The notes beneath the pieces are model-generated. The model made no database searches, was not told where the DNA came from, and saw nothing but the letters and a program-made list of their open reading frames with translations. Of a stretch of 64,000 nucleotides of DNA, positions 9,630 to 18,365 are shown piece by piece (within the stretch, counting starts at the first letter, position 1; the number at the start of each line of letters is the position of its first letter). This DNA comes from UBA6163 sp031411655 (GTDB taxonomy: Bacteria > Planctomycetota > Planctomycetia > Pirellulales > Pirellulaceae): the NCBI GenBank assembly GCA_031411655.1, contig JANOBM010000301.1:93927-157926 (forward strand), in the 5' to 3' direction. The translations under genes were made by a program, and so were the position numbers.

Positions 9630-10949
9630 GTGTACAGATTCGACGATTTTCAGATTCGTTCGCTGGGCGAGTGTCGAATCGATTCGCCACTCATTCCACT
9701 GTTGGATTACCGGCAACATTCGGTGAACTATGTTGACGAAGCAGATCGAATCGTCGTCGACAATACGGTTTCGGCCCTCAATGCCGTCGGGCTGCCGGTT
9801 GATCAAATGTACGGTCTCGAACCAGCAGGTGCGAGGCGTAAGATTTATTTTGATCCCACCAAAACTCGCGCGGGAATCGTTACCTGTGGAGGGCTGTGTC
9901 CGGGATTGAATAATGTCATTCGTTCGCTCGTTGTCGAGTTGATGCGGATGTATGGTGTTCCTCGCGTCTATGGGTTCTGTAGCGGTTACCAGGGTTTCAT
10001 TCCGCGATTTAAACGCCCTGTCCTTGAACTAACCCCTTCATCGGTGACCGATATCAACGAACAGGGAGGTACGATTCTTGGTTCGTCTCGAGGGGAGCAA
10101 AGTGCGGAAGAGATCGTTGATTGCCTGGATCGAATGGGCATCAACATCTTGTTCGTAATCGGCGGTGACGGGACGATACGCGGAGCGATGGGAGTCGTTG
10201 CTGAAATCCGGAAGCGAAATTTGAAGATATCGGTAGTGGGAATTCCAAAAACGATCGATAACGACATCCTTTTTGTTGACCAGAGTTTCGGTTTCCAAAC
10301 CGCGTTCAGCGAAGCGGCCAAGGCGATTCGAGCAGCACACGTGGAAGCCTGCGGGGCTCCGGGAGGCGTTGGGTTGGTGAAGTTGATGGGGCGACACAGT
10401 GGTTTTATCGCTTGTTATGCATCACTTGCCATGAGCGATGCGAATATCGTGCTCATTCCCGAAGTCCCGTTTGAACTCGAAGGGGATAACGGCTTGCTCG
10501 TATGCCTCAAGCGGCGTCTGGAACGCCGTGGCCATGCCGTCATCGTCGTCGCCGAAGGTGCCGGTCAAGGTTTGATGCAGGCGAGTGAACAAACCGATGC
10601 GTCGGGGAACAAACGACTGAGCGATATTGGGATGTGGCTGAGGGATCGAATCACGAAATACTTTGCGGACAATCACTTGGAGTTAAACCTCAAGTATATC
10701 GATCCGAGTTACAGCATTCGAAGTGTTCCCGCCAATCCCTACGACAGCGTCTTTTGCACTCGGCTGGCACACAACGCGGTTCACGCCGCGATGTGTGGTA
10801 GAACAGAAATGGTGGTCAGTCGCTGGCATACGCGTTTTGTCCATGTACCGATGGCCTTGGCAATTCGCGAACGAAATTGCGTCGATCCTAACGGCGACTT
10901 GTGGATGACCGTGCTTGAGTCGACCGGGCAGCCGCCTAGGTTCCAATAA
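9630..10949 (+). CDS. pfkA: 6-phosphofructokinase, ATP-type of the long bacterial/plant group
   Basis: Phosphorylates fructose 6-phosphate in glycolysis. The 439-residue length and the long N-terminal extension fit the group that includes plant PFK and the Treponema-type enzymes rather than the 320-residue E. coli enzyme. Motifs: GIVTCGGLCPGLNNVIR (nucleotide site), FVIGGDGT, where Gly-Asp-Gly is typical of ATP users while PPi users carry GGDD, and VVGIPKTIDNDI with the catalytic Asp, then LMGRHSGFIA and VAEGAGQ. The frame is open from a GTG at 9534; I chose GTG 9630 for its AAGGA site. It converges with the histidine kinase gene 31 bp downstream. Family is certain, start less so. Confidence 0.88.
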   Translation: MYRFDDFQIRSLGECRIDSPLIPLLDYRQHSVNYVDEADRIVVDNTVSALNAVGLPVDQMYGLEPAGARRKIYFDPTKTRAGIVTCGGLCPGLNNVIRSLVVELMRMYGVPRVYGFCSGYQGFIPRFKRPVLELTPSSVTDINEQGGTILGSSRGEQSAEEIVDCLDRMGINILFVIGGDGTIRGAMGVVAEIRKRNLKISVVGIPKTIDNDILFVDQSFGFQTAFSEAAKAIRAAHVEACGAPGGVGLVKLMGRHSGFIACYASLAMSDANIVLIPEVPFELEGDNGLLVCLKRRLERRGHAVIVVAEGAGQGLMQASEQTDASGNKRLSDIGMWLRDRITKYFADNHLELNLKYIDPSYSIRSVPANPYDSVFCTRLAHNAVHAAMCGRTEMVVSRWHTRFVHVPMALAIRERNCVDPNGDLWMTVLESTGQPPRFQ

Positions 10950-10980
10950 GGACAGTCGTCGCTACCGCAGGTTCTATCCA

Positions 10981-11733
10981 CTAGGCCGCCCGGCGAAGGC
11001 GAACGATAAACGCGGTGCCCTTACCGACGGTGCTTTCAACCCTCATTCGGCCTTGGTGCGCGTCGATTACCTCTTTGCAGGCTGCTAATCCAAGACCCGT
11101 CCCGCCCATGCCCGATTCATCGGGACCGTCTTTGGTTGTGTAGAACGCATCGAAAATATGCGGCAGCTGGTCCCTTGGTATTCCCGTACCCGTGTCCCGG
11201 ATCGTCAAGACAACTTCCTGCGCCGGTATATCATCATGGTAGGTGACCGTTATCGTGCCCCCGTTTGGCATCGCTTGACGTGCGTTGACGAGCAGGTTGA
11301 TTAGCACTCGTTGGATTTGGTTGCCACTTGCGATGGCTTGCCCTGCGCCCTGCGCAATGTTGGTCTCAACAGCCACACGGTATTTCTGCAGGTCACGACT
11401 AAGCAGTTCAAGCGTTTCGTCAATGATCTTTGCAATATCCGTCGGTTGCATCGAGTCGGCACGATTCTTTGCCTGAGCCAGTATCGTACTGGTGATCTTG
11501 GCCGCTCGCTGTGATGCGTCAAGGATCTTGGTCAACGCTTTGTCACGGCTCGCGTCATCGCGGTTTCGCAATCCAAGCTTCGCGTAGTTCATGATCGTCA
11601 TCAGGACGTTATTGAACTCATGCGTTGCGGTGCCTGTCAGCTCGCCGAGCGTCGCAAGCGATTGCAATCGCCGCAACTCACGCTCCATTGCTAGCATTTG
11701 CGGAGACTCGCCGATTTCAGTCCGTTGAATCAT
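10981..11733 (-). CDS. Soluble sensor histidine kinase without a sensor domain
   Basis: A 250-residue protein made of just the kinase core. HisKA H-box: THEFNNVLMTIMNYAKLG with the phospho-acceptor His near residue 43. HATPase: N-box QRVLINLLVNARQAM, G1 IRDTGTGIP, F-box IFDAFYTTK, G2 GMGGTGLGLAACKEV. A short N-terminal helix (MERELRRLQSL) may be a dimerising coiled coil. The sequence type is close to the NtrB/HPK4 group. No transmembrane segment and no PAS or GAF domain is present, and no response regulator is adjacent, so it must partner with genes elsewhere or receive its signal through another protein. Confidence 0.88.
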   Translation of the reverse strand: MIQRTEIGESPQMLAMERELRRLQSLATLGELTGTATHEFNNVLMTIMNYAKLGLRNRDDASRDKALTKILDASQRAAKITSTILAQAKNRADSMQPTDIAKIIDETLELLSRDLQKYRVAVETNIAQGAGQAIASGNQIQRVLINLLVNARQAMPNGGTITVTYHDDIPAQEVVLTIRDTGTGIPRDQLPHIFDAFYTTKDGPDESGMGGTGLGLAACKEVIDAHQGRMRVESTVGKGTAFIVRLRRAA

Positions 11734-11909
11734 GAAAGTGAAGATCCGAGAAAGGCACAGCGGGAGAGGCGAACCATGTTTGACCTATCGGGATAAATCC
11801 GCTATCCGCTACATCACCAATTGTCGAAGCGGCAGGAAGGTTTCAAAGGACCTGAATTCGCAAAGCGGAAAGGTCTACCAAGGTTGCCTGGTCGAGGGAG
11901 CGTGCTGGA

Positions 11910-12188
11910 ATGACGAAGATACCCTATGAGGTCGAAGGCACATTGCACGTTGTGGCTAGACTGGTTCAAAGGATTCGCGAAGTGCGGAGCCTTGGATTTC
12001 AGGTGCGACAAGAATATCTTGGACCGCACGTAGGGAGTTGGTGCGAGATTTCGGGTCGAAAGATTATTTTTCTCGATTCGTCTCAAACCGCGGCCGACCA
12101 ATTGGCTGCGTTGAATGAAGCGATTGCCGGTTACAGTCCCGCTCGGGGCGAAACGGTTACATCGTCAGCAGGTTGCGATACATGTTGA
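11910..12188 (+). CDS. Small conserved hypothetical protein
   Basis: Ninety-two residues, ATG at 11910 with GAGGGAG ten or so bases upstream. The body reads as a real small protein: an amphipathic N-terminal part (VARLVQRIREVRSLGFQVR) and a block GSWCEISGRKIIFLDSSQTAADQLAALNEAI that resembles short conserved bacterial proteins with a Cys-x-x-x-Gly-Lys/Arg and FLD pattern. Function unknown to me. It ends in Cys-Asp-Thr-Cys. Its last 32 bp overlap the end of tadC on the other strand, and it converges with the Tad genes rather than belonging to them. Confidence 0.55.
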   Translation: MTKIPYEVEGTLHVVARLVQRIREVRSLGFQVRQEYLGPHVGSWCEISGRKIIFLDSSQTAADQLAALNEAIAGYSPARGETVTSSAGCDTC

Positions 12189-13152
12189 TCGCTGCAGGGC
12201 CTACCAAGACTACAAAGATGCCTGGGAAAATGAACAGCACCAGCGGGAAAATCATCTTAACTGCCGTCTTAGCTGCCTTCTCTTCCGCGATTTGTCTGCG
12301 TTTGACTCGCATCGCATCACTTTGAACACGAAGTGCTTGTCCGACGCTGCTACCGAACTTGTCGGCCTGGATCAAAATCGAAGCTAATTGCTTGAGATCA
12401 TCGACGCCACTTCGGTAACCCAACGCGTGAAGTACTTCGCTCCGTGGCCGTCCAAATTGAAGTTGTTGGTTGGCAACGTTGTATTCTTCGGCGATGACTT
12501 TATGAGATTTTTTCATTTCTTCGCCAACTTTTCGTAGGGCTTGATCCAACCCAAGCCCTGCCTCCACACAAACGACCATCAAGTCCAGCGCATCAGGAAG
12601 TCCAAGGAAGATCGCTTCTTTGCGTTTCTTTCCGATCAGCATGAGAGCGACTTCAGGGATGTAGTAACAAAGGCCGCCACCGATGGCTGCCTTCATCGCC
12701 AACCGGACCGTAAATCCATCGGAGAGAAGTCCGACGATTCCGCCCAGCAATAGGCCGACGCAGCCAAGAATGACCTGCCCACCCTTGAATACCACGACCG
12801 CTTGTTCACGACGAAAACCGGCATTCACCAACCGTTCACGAAGTTTCCCCATTTCGACAGCGTTGCCACTCACTGTTCCTGCGAGAGGCTGGGTCGCTCT
12901 TTCGAGAACTGCGGTCAGCGCTGCACTCTTCTTCTTTGCCTTTTCATCCGCAGTGGTCGTGGCAACGTTTCTTTGACGAGGGTTTCGCAATTCCTCCAGT
13001 CGACTTTCGACCGTCGGTTCACTACTGCCACCGACTGAGTTAAACAACCACCAAACGACCGCTGTGATCGCAAAAAAGATCGCAATTGGAGTGAGTACCT
13101 CGGGGCTAGGCATTCCAGTCGAAAGCAATGATGTTTGTAGGTAGCAGTGCAT
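12157..13152 (-). CDS. tadC: TadC-like inner-membrane platform protein of the Tad pilus
   Basis: A 331-residue T2SSF-domain protein. One membrane segment lies near the N terminus (IAIFFAITAVVWWLF), a Lys-rich cytoplasmic linker follows, then two central membrane segments (about residues 120-165), the T2SSF block (LPDALDLMVVCVEAGLGLDQAL, quoted in part: DALDLMVVCVEAGLGLDQAL) and a C-terminal segment (IFPLVLFIFPGIFVVLVG). TadB and TadC together form the membrane platform on which the TadA ATPase polymerises Flp pilin. Third gene of the tadA-tadB-tadC run, 57 bp after tadB. A downstream ATG at 13113 is an alternative start. Confidence 0.88.
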   Translation of the reverse strand: MHCYLQTSLLSTGMPSPEVLTPIAIFFAITAVVWWLFNSVGGSSEPTVESRLEELRNPRQRNVATTTADEKAKKKSAALTAVLERATQPLAGTVSGNAVEMGKLRERLVNAGFRREQAVVVFKGGQVILGCVGLLLGGIVGLLSDGFTVRLAMKAAIGGGLCYYIPEVALMLIGKKRKEAIFLGLPDALDLMVVCVEAGLGLDQALRKVGEEMKKSHKVIAEEYNVANQQLQFGRPRSEVLHALGYRSGVDDLKQLASILIQADKFGSSVGQALRVQSDAMRVKRRQIAEEKAAKTAVKMIFPLVLFIFPGIFVVLVGPAAINMYRNLLTM

Positions 13153-13209
13153 GATTCAGAGTTCTTCGCGTAAGTACAGACTGTATTGGTAGGTAGAAAC
13201 CAAGAAATA

Positions 13210-14178
13210 CTAAACCTTGATGGTGATGATTTTCTTGATCACCAATGCGCCGATGATTTGTGTAACGATGGCCAATCCCAACATGTAGTGCCCCAGTTCA
13301 TCCTTGAATAACAACATGACGTAATCGGGGTTGAGTTTGAGCATGAACAAGAACAGGGCGGGTGGCATCGCGAGCAAGACGATACCGCTAAGCCGTCCTT
13401 CTCCCGTCAGCGCTTGGACCTGACCGAGAATCTGCAGTCGTTCACGAACCAGGTGTCCAATCTTGTCGAGGATTTCGGATAGGTCACCACCGGTTGTCCG
13501 TTGAAGAATGACCGCCGTTGCGAAGAATCGAAGGTCCATGTTGGGCACTCTCGTCGACAGGTCTTCGAGCGCCTCTTCAAGAGGGATACCGAAGTTTTGT
13601 TCTTCAAAAACGCGACGGAATTCCTTCGCAATCGGTTCATCCATTTCGCTACCGACCAACCCGAAGCCGTTAGCAAGAGAATGACCGGCACGAAGCGAGC
13701 GACCAAGCAGTTCCAACGCTTCGGGCATTTGGCGGCCAAACTTGGCGAGCCGACGTTTCCGTTTGAATGAGAGCCACATGATTGGCAATACGGCAATCAT
13801 CGCTCCGGCTACCGGCGCAAGCAAAATGGGAAGAGGAGTTGTGGCAACGACCACGGTTCCTCCAATAAAACACCCTAAAACGATGATCATGAACCGTGCG
13901 GGCGACAGATTGATGTCTGCTTGGCTCAGGTATTCACCAAGCGCCGGACGGTTCTTAAGAAACTCGTCAATCAGGCTTTTCGTATCGTCTAGTCCGCCTG
14001 CCATCAGGAGCGAAGGCTGATCCGCTTTTGCCGTCGAACCGCCACGGCGCTTTGCCATTGCCGATAAACGGTCTTCAGTCGTATTCGATTCTTGGCCAGG
14101 AACCAGCATCGTGGCCGCATACGCCACAAGCGAAGCGATTCCGACGCCGACGGCGATAATGATCAGTGTTGTGGGCAT
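13210..14178 (-). CDS. tadB: TadB-like inner-membrane platform protein of the Tad pilus
   Basis: A 322-residue T2SSF-domain protein with an N-terminal membrane segment, a pair of central segments (FMIIVLGCFIGGTVVVATT and LLAPVAGAMIAVLPIMW), the soluble T2SSF block (MPEALELLGRSLRAGHSLA, EEALEDLSTRVPNMDLRFF, TTGGDLSEILDKIG) and two C-terminal segments. It is paired with TadC. The spacing to tadA (53 bp) and to tadC (57 bp) suggests one transcript. Assignment of B versus C rests on gene order and on the order of membrane segments. Confidence 0.88.
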   Translation of the reverse strand: MPTTLIIIAVGVGIASLVAYAATMLVPGQESNTTEDRLSAMAKRRGGSTAKADQPSLLMAGGLDDTKSLIDEFLKNRPALGEYLSQADINLSPARFMIIVLGCFIGGTVVVATTPLPILLAPVAGAMIAVLPIMWLSFKRKRRLAKFGRQMPEALELLGRSLRAGHSLANGFGLVGSEMDEPIAKEFRRVFEEQNFGIPLEEALEDLSTRVPNMDLRFFATAVILQRTTGGDLSEILDKIGHLVRERLQILGQVQALTGEGRLSGIVLLAMPPALFLFMLKLNPDYVMLLFKDELGHYMLGLAIVTQIIGALVIKKIITIKV

Positions 14179-14231
14179 GATAAACGACGGATGAATGGAC
14201 TCAGGGATGAATGGATGGACGCGACGAAAGC

Positions 14232-15551
14232 TTAGGCCTTCATGATCTCACGTTCGCGGAAAGCACTTGCGGGAAGGCGAACCCCCGAGGCTTCCAGTTT
14301 TGACATGAATGTGGGGCGAACACCTGTGCACTCAAAGTGCCCAAATGCCTTCCCGTCTTCGCCAACGCCTTCTTGAACGAATCGGAAGATGTCCTGCATC
14401 ACGATCGTGTCACCTTCCATACCGACAACTTCGGTAATCGCGGTCACTCGGCGTGGGCCACCTTGTAATCGGTTCGCCTGGATCAACACGTTTACAGCGC
14501 CCGATATCTGCTGGCGAATGGCTTTGACTGGTAGGTCATATCCGGCCATCATCACAAGAGTTTCCAAACGGGCAATTGCATCGCGAGGTGTATTCGAGTG
14601 AATGGTGGTTAGCGAACCGTCGTGACCGGTGTTCATCGCCTGCAACATGTCCAACGTTTCACCGCCACGGCATTCGCCGATGATGATCCGCTCGGGACGC
14701 ATTCGCAGGGCGTTACGGACGAGGTCTGTCGCAGTGATGGCACCATTGCCCTCGATGTTCGCAGGTCGAGTTTCAAGTCGAACGACGTGATCCTGCTGCA
14801 ACTGCAATTCTGCCGCGTCCTCGATCGTCACGATCCGGTCTTCGTGGCCGATGAACGACGATAATGTGTTTAGCAGCGTCGTTTTGCCTGAACCGGTACC
14901 ACCGGCGATGATCATATTCAGACGAGCTTTGATGCAGCCTTCCAGAAGCATCACCATTTCAGGGGTAAACGCGCGATAGTTGAGCAAGTCCTCTAACTTC
15001 AGCGGATTGCTACCGAAACGGCGAATACTCATGCACGCGCCGTCGAGTGCTAACGGAGGAATGATCGCGTTGACACGCGAGCCGTCTTCAAGGCGCGCAT
15101 CCACCATCGGGCAGGTTTCATCGACACGTCGACCGACCCGCGAAACGATTCGGTCGATGATCTGCATCAGATGTTTGTTATCCCGAAACTCGACGTCCGT
15201 TTTCTGCATCCGGCCGCCTTTTTCCACATAGATGTTCTTAGGGCCGTTGATCAGAATATCGCTGACTTTGGGATCCTTTAAAATCAGCTCCAGGGGGCCC
15301 AACCCGAAGGTTTCGTCGAGTACTTCATCGACGATCTTGTCTCGCTCTTGGCGATTCAGTAACGTTTCTTCTGCGTCGCATAGGTGTTCGACCACCATGC
15401 GAATTTCGCGTTTCAGCGAATCGCCTTTCAAATCACCTACTCTGGACAAATCCAGTTTATCGACGAGCTTCCCGTGAATTCGGCGCTTGATTTCTTCAAA
15501 TTGGTCCTGGCGAACTGCTTCAGGGCCGCGGACGGCAGTGGGTGTGCGCAT
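14232..15551 (-). CDS. tadA: TadA/CpaF secretion ATPase of the Tad pilus
   Basis: A 439-residue GSPE/VirB11-family hexameric ATPase that powers Flp pilus assembly at the inner membrane. Seen are the N-terminal CpaF helical region, LILKDPKVSDILINGPKNIY, the Walker A GGTGSGKTTLLN, the Asp box IVTIEDAAELQL, the Walker B MRPERIIIGECRGGET, and the His box GHDGSLTTIHSNT. I start it at the ATG at 15551, preceded by CGGGAAG, rather than at the upstream GTG at 15572. It is the first gene of the run; no cpaB, secretin, cpaE/tadZ, prepilin peptidase or tadD is next to it, so these must lie elsewhere. Confidence 0.93.
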   Translation of the reverse strand: MRTPTAVRGPEAVRQDQFEEIKRRIHGKLVDKLDLSRVGDLKGDSLKREIRMVVEHLCDAEETLLNRQERDKIVDEVLDETFGLGPLELILKDPKVSDILINGPKNIYVEKGGRMQKTDVEFRDNKHLMQIIDRIVSRVGRRVDETCPMVDARLEDGSRVNAIIPPLALDGACMSIRRFGSNPLKLEDLLNYRAFTPEMVMLLEGCIKARLNMIIAGGTGSGKTTLLNTLSSFIGHEDRIVTIEDAAELQLQQDHVVRLETRPANIEGNGAITATDLVRNALRMRPERIIIGECRGGETLDMLQAMNTGHDGSLTTIHSNTPRDAIARLETLVMMAGYDLPVKAIRQQISGAVNVLIQANRLQGGPRRVTAITEVVGMEGDTIVMQDIFRFVQEGVGEDGKAFGHFECTGVRPTFMSKLEASGVRLPASAFREREIMKA

Positions 15552-16122
15552 GAAACTAACTTCCCGTGTCACTGGTGTACGATGTGCAGGTCAATGAGGC
15601 GTTGGATTGTGCCGGTTCTAGTGGCTGTAGGGCTTGCAATTGCTCGGGCGGTGGACACAAAACAATCCGCTGAAACATAGATCACGATTTGGTGCATTCC
15701 GTATCGGTGGGGATTTTCTTTAATCGCCAAAGTCGCTCCATGCCGTGCAGAACCTACCGAGGAACCACCTGGTGAACTTAGCGATCGAATTTTCAGCAGA
15801 AGGCCTCGAGGAAGCGATCGCGTACCAGCAAGCCAACTCAAGGCCGATTGGAATCGCGAGAACTACAAGAATGAGAGATCAGTGAAAAATCTTTGAGTCT
15901 GGCTGCGGTCCGCTTCTAGTGCCGTACCGGAGACTCAAGCACTGTACATTTATTCAACTAGATTGCCGCGGACAATACACTTTCTCGGATGGCACTGCGC
16001 GCGGTTTGTTCGGAGCTATCGCTGCCTAAGAACTGGTTGCCTATCCCACTTAGTGCATCCGCCCGCGATATAACTGCGACAACGAAGACGTGGTCGTGCA
16101 CCGGAACATCGGATCGTCGTTT
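15552..16122. other. Intergenic region between divergent tadA and the lipid operon
   Basis: About 570 bp with no convincing gene; a 90-codon minus-strand frame at 15569-15841 has no protein-like features. Promoters for both flanking operons must be here. It holds an inverted repeat (TTGAGTCT at 15893-15900 and AGACTCAA at 15931-15938) with a nested CGGT/ACCG pair, which could form a stem-loop about 190 bp before the lipid operon. Confidence 0.5.
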
Positions 16123-17457
16123 ATGAAAATCGCTATCATCGGGGGAGGGATATCTGGCTTGACCTGTGCTTGGTTGCTCCATCCCCAACATGAAATAACG
16201 GTATTCGAGGCAGAAAAGCAGGCTGGCGGGCACAGCAACACCGTCAAGTTTGAACAAGAGGGAAGGGTGTATCGAATCGATACGGGCTTTATCGTCTACA
16301 ACGATCGAACCTACCCGAATTTCATGGCCTTGCTGGCTCGGCTTGGTATCGAAGGCATGCCGACAGAGATGAGCTTTGCAGTACGATGCGATCGTACCGG
16401 TATTGAATATTCTGGGTCCGGGATCCAAGGGGTTTTTGCTCAGAAGAAGAATCTATTGAAGCCCGCATTTCTGAAGATGGTGGTCGATATCCTGACGTTC
16501 AACCGTCGCGGCACGATGGATGCGGATCACGTGACTGATTCGATGACCGTGGGTGAATACCTTGTGAAGCATGGTTACGGACGAGGATTCGCCGAGCATT
16601 ACCTTCTCCCTATGGGCGCTGCAATTTGGTCTTGCCCAACGGGAACGTTTGCTGACTTTCCGATTCGGTTCATTTTGGAGTTTTATCGGAACCATGGATT
16701 GTTGAGCCTGACCAATCGACCGCAATGGTTTACGATTCCCGGTGGCTCTCGCAGATACGTCGATCGAATGATTTCTGCGTTTGAAAATCAACTGCGTACA
16801 GGCACTCCGGTTCGCCGGGTGACACGGCATCAGGACCATGTAAGCGTTGCCACCGATCATGACGTCACGAGTTTCGATGAGGTGATCTTTGCCTGCCATA
16901 GCGATCAGGCGTTGGGAATTCTTGGGGACCCTTCCAACCTCGAAGCGACCGTGCTGACGGCATTCCCTTACGAGAAAAATGAAGCAGTACTGCATACGGA
17001 CAGTACGGTTTTGCCGCGCTGCAAAAAGGCTTGGTCTGCGTGGAACTACCGCATCGCGGCCGAAGGCAATGCTTCGGCAACGGTGAGCTACAACATGAAT
17101 ATCTTGCAACACATCCAATCTGACCAGACATTCTGTGTCACCTTGAACGATACAGCGCACATCAATCCTGATTCGATCATCTCAAGCCACCCGTATGCCC
17201 ATCCCGTCTTTACGGTTCAACGATCTGCAATGCAGGGGATGCATGGTCAATTGGTACGAACGCAGCGGACTTCGTTTTGCGGTGCGTACTGGGGAAATGG
17301 TTTTCACGAAGATGGAGTCAACAGTGCTATGGCAGTATGCCGTCGCTTCGGCATTGACGGATTTGCAGGAACGCCTACTCGCCCAGTTTTAACTTCCGCC
17401 GAATACCGTCAACTTGTATCTTCGAGTGGAAGTGAAAGTGGAGGTGAACATGCATAG
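16123..17457 (+). CDS. FAD-dependent oxidoreductase of the lipid-modification cluster
   Basis: A 444-residue flavoprotein of the amine oxidase/protoporphyrinogen-oxidase-like class. The FAD-binding motif KIAIIGGGISGLTCAW lies at the very N terminus with the acidic partner (VFEAEKQAGGHS) after it. Other family blocks: IDTGFIVYNDRTYPNF, LLPMGAAIWSCP and GAYWGNGFHEDGV near the C terminus. The start is set at ATG 16123 because the Rossmann motif begins just after it; the frame is open to GTG 16090. It is the first gene of a five-gene set with DUF1365 and CFA-synthase homologues, a conserved neighbourhood in many bacteria. In that setting it is thought to oxidise or desaturate a fatty acyl chain; the exact substrate is not readable. 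Confidence 0.88.
   Translation: MKIAIIGGGISGLTCAWLLHPQHEITVFEAEKQAGGHSNTVKFEQEGRVYRIDTGFIVYNDRTYPNFMALLARLGIEGMPTEMSFAVRCDRTGIEYSGSGIQGVFAQKKNLLKPAFLKMVVDILTFNRRGTMDADHVTDSMTVGEYLVKHGYGRGFAEHYLLPMGAAIWSCPTGTFADFPIRFILEFYRNHGLLSLTNRPQWFTIPGGSRRYVDRMISAFENQLRTGTPVRRVTRHQDHVSVATDHDVTSFDEVIFACHSDQALGILGDPSNLEATVLTAFPYEKNEAVLHTDSTVLPRCKKAWSAWNYRIAAEGNASATVSYNMNILQHIQSDQTFCVTLNDTAHINPDSIISSHPYAHPVFTVQRSAMQGMHGQLVRTQRTSFCGAYWGNGFHEDGVNSAMAVCRRFGIDGFAGTPTRPVLTSAEYRQLVSSSGSESGGEHA
17440..17444 (+). promoter_or_regulatory. Strong Shine-Dalgarno site inside the end of the FAD gene
   Basis: GGAGG with a 5-nt spacer before ATG 17450. It sets the start of the DUF1365 gene and makes its first 8 bp overlap the end of the preceding gene. 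Confidence 0.75.
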
Positions 17458-18310
17458 TTGTCTGTACACCGGCTTTGTCCGACATCGACGCTTTTCGCCC
17501 GTTAATCATGAGTTTCGATACTCGGTATTTCAGCTGTATATTGATCTATCCGAATTGCCATCGGTTTTTGATCCGTTTTATCTTTGGTCTGCACGACGTC
17601 CGGCTGTTGCATGGTTTCGGCGTGAGGATCATTTAGGGCAGCCCACTCGACCGCTTGACGATTGCGTTCGCGATGAAGTTCAGCGTCAAACGGGGCATCG
17701 TCCAAAAGGCCCGATTCGGCTACTGACAAACCTTCGGTACTTTGGATACGTGATGAATCCAGTCAGCTATTACTATTGCTTCGACCGCACTGGTGATCGC
17801 TTGCAAAATGTGTTGGCGGAAGTCCACAACACCCCGTGGGGAGAGAGACATTGCTACGTTTTGAGCTCGCCCATCCGTTCCACGAGCGGGGCGACGCAAG
17901 CAATTTGGAACGACAAAGACTTTCACGTTTCGCCGTTTATGGAAATGAACATGCGTTATCGCTGGATGATGACGGTACCCGGCGATAGACTTGCGATCCA
18001 CATCGAGAATCATGTTGCAGCCGATCAAACGGCAGCGGTGCCGATTGCGTGTGCGCACGCTGCAGGAAGTGATGGTCCCCCATCGCAGCGCCGGTGCCCA
18101 GCCGCAGAGTCGGCAGTGCAAAAGCCTCCGTTTGATGTGACGTTGTCATTAAAGCGAGAATCGATCACCAGTTCCTCGTTGCGCCGTGTTTTGCTTCGCC
18201 ATCCGTGCATGACGGCCAGCGTCACGTCCGGTATTTATTGGCAAGCCGTTAAGCTTTGGTGGAAGGGGGCTCCCTTTGTGCCTCATCCCGATAGAGGCAA
18301 GTCCGCCTAG
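17450..18310 (+). CDS. DUF1365 family protein
   Basis: A 286-residue protein of the DUF1365 family, for which lipid roles have been proposed from its constant company with CFA-synthase-like methyltransferases. Family blocks present: YTGFVRHRRFSPVNHEFRY at the N terminus, IRLLTNLRYFGYVMNPVSYYYC, VLAEVHNTPWGERHCYVL, and KDFHVSPFMEMNMRYRW. The C-terminal region contains the usual LKRESI and a hydrophobic end. An insertion around residues 190-225 (rich in Ala, Ser, Pro, Gln) is longer than I would expect. Start chosen from GGAGG at 17440; the stop of the upstream gene overlaps it by 8 bp, so translation is coupled. Confidence 0.9.
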   Translation: MHSCLYTGFVRHRRFSPVNHEFRYSVFQLYIDLSELPSVFDPFYLWSARRPAVAWFRREDHLGQPTRPLDDCVRDEVQRQTGHRPKGPIRLLTNLRYFGYVMNPVSYYYCFDRTGDRLQNVLAEVHNTPWGERHCYVLSSPIRSTSGATQAIWNDKDFHVSPFMEMNMRYRWMMTVPGDRLAIHIENHVAADQTAAVPIACAHAAGSDGPPSQRRCPAAESAVQKPPFDVTLSLKRESITSSSLRRVLLRHPCMTASVTSGIYWQAVKLWWKGAPFVPHPDRGKSA

Positions 18311-18365
18311 CAGATTTCATCCATCACCTTTTGACTTTGATGAACCCACGCCGTAGTAAATAATC

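Noticed and set aside
11732..11929. A 65-codon plus-strand frame before the small gene at 11910
   Set aside because: It starts inside the start codon of the divergent kinase gene and overlaps the 11910 gene; its composition looks random.
15569..15841. A 90-codon minus-strand frame in the tadA-lipid intergenic gap
   Set aside because: Arg/Ser/Thr-rich with no hydrophobic core or motif, and it would cover the tadA promoter.
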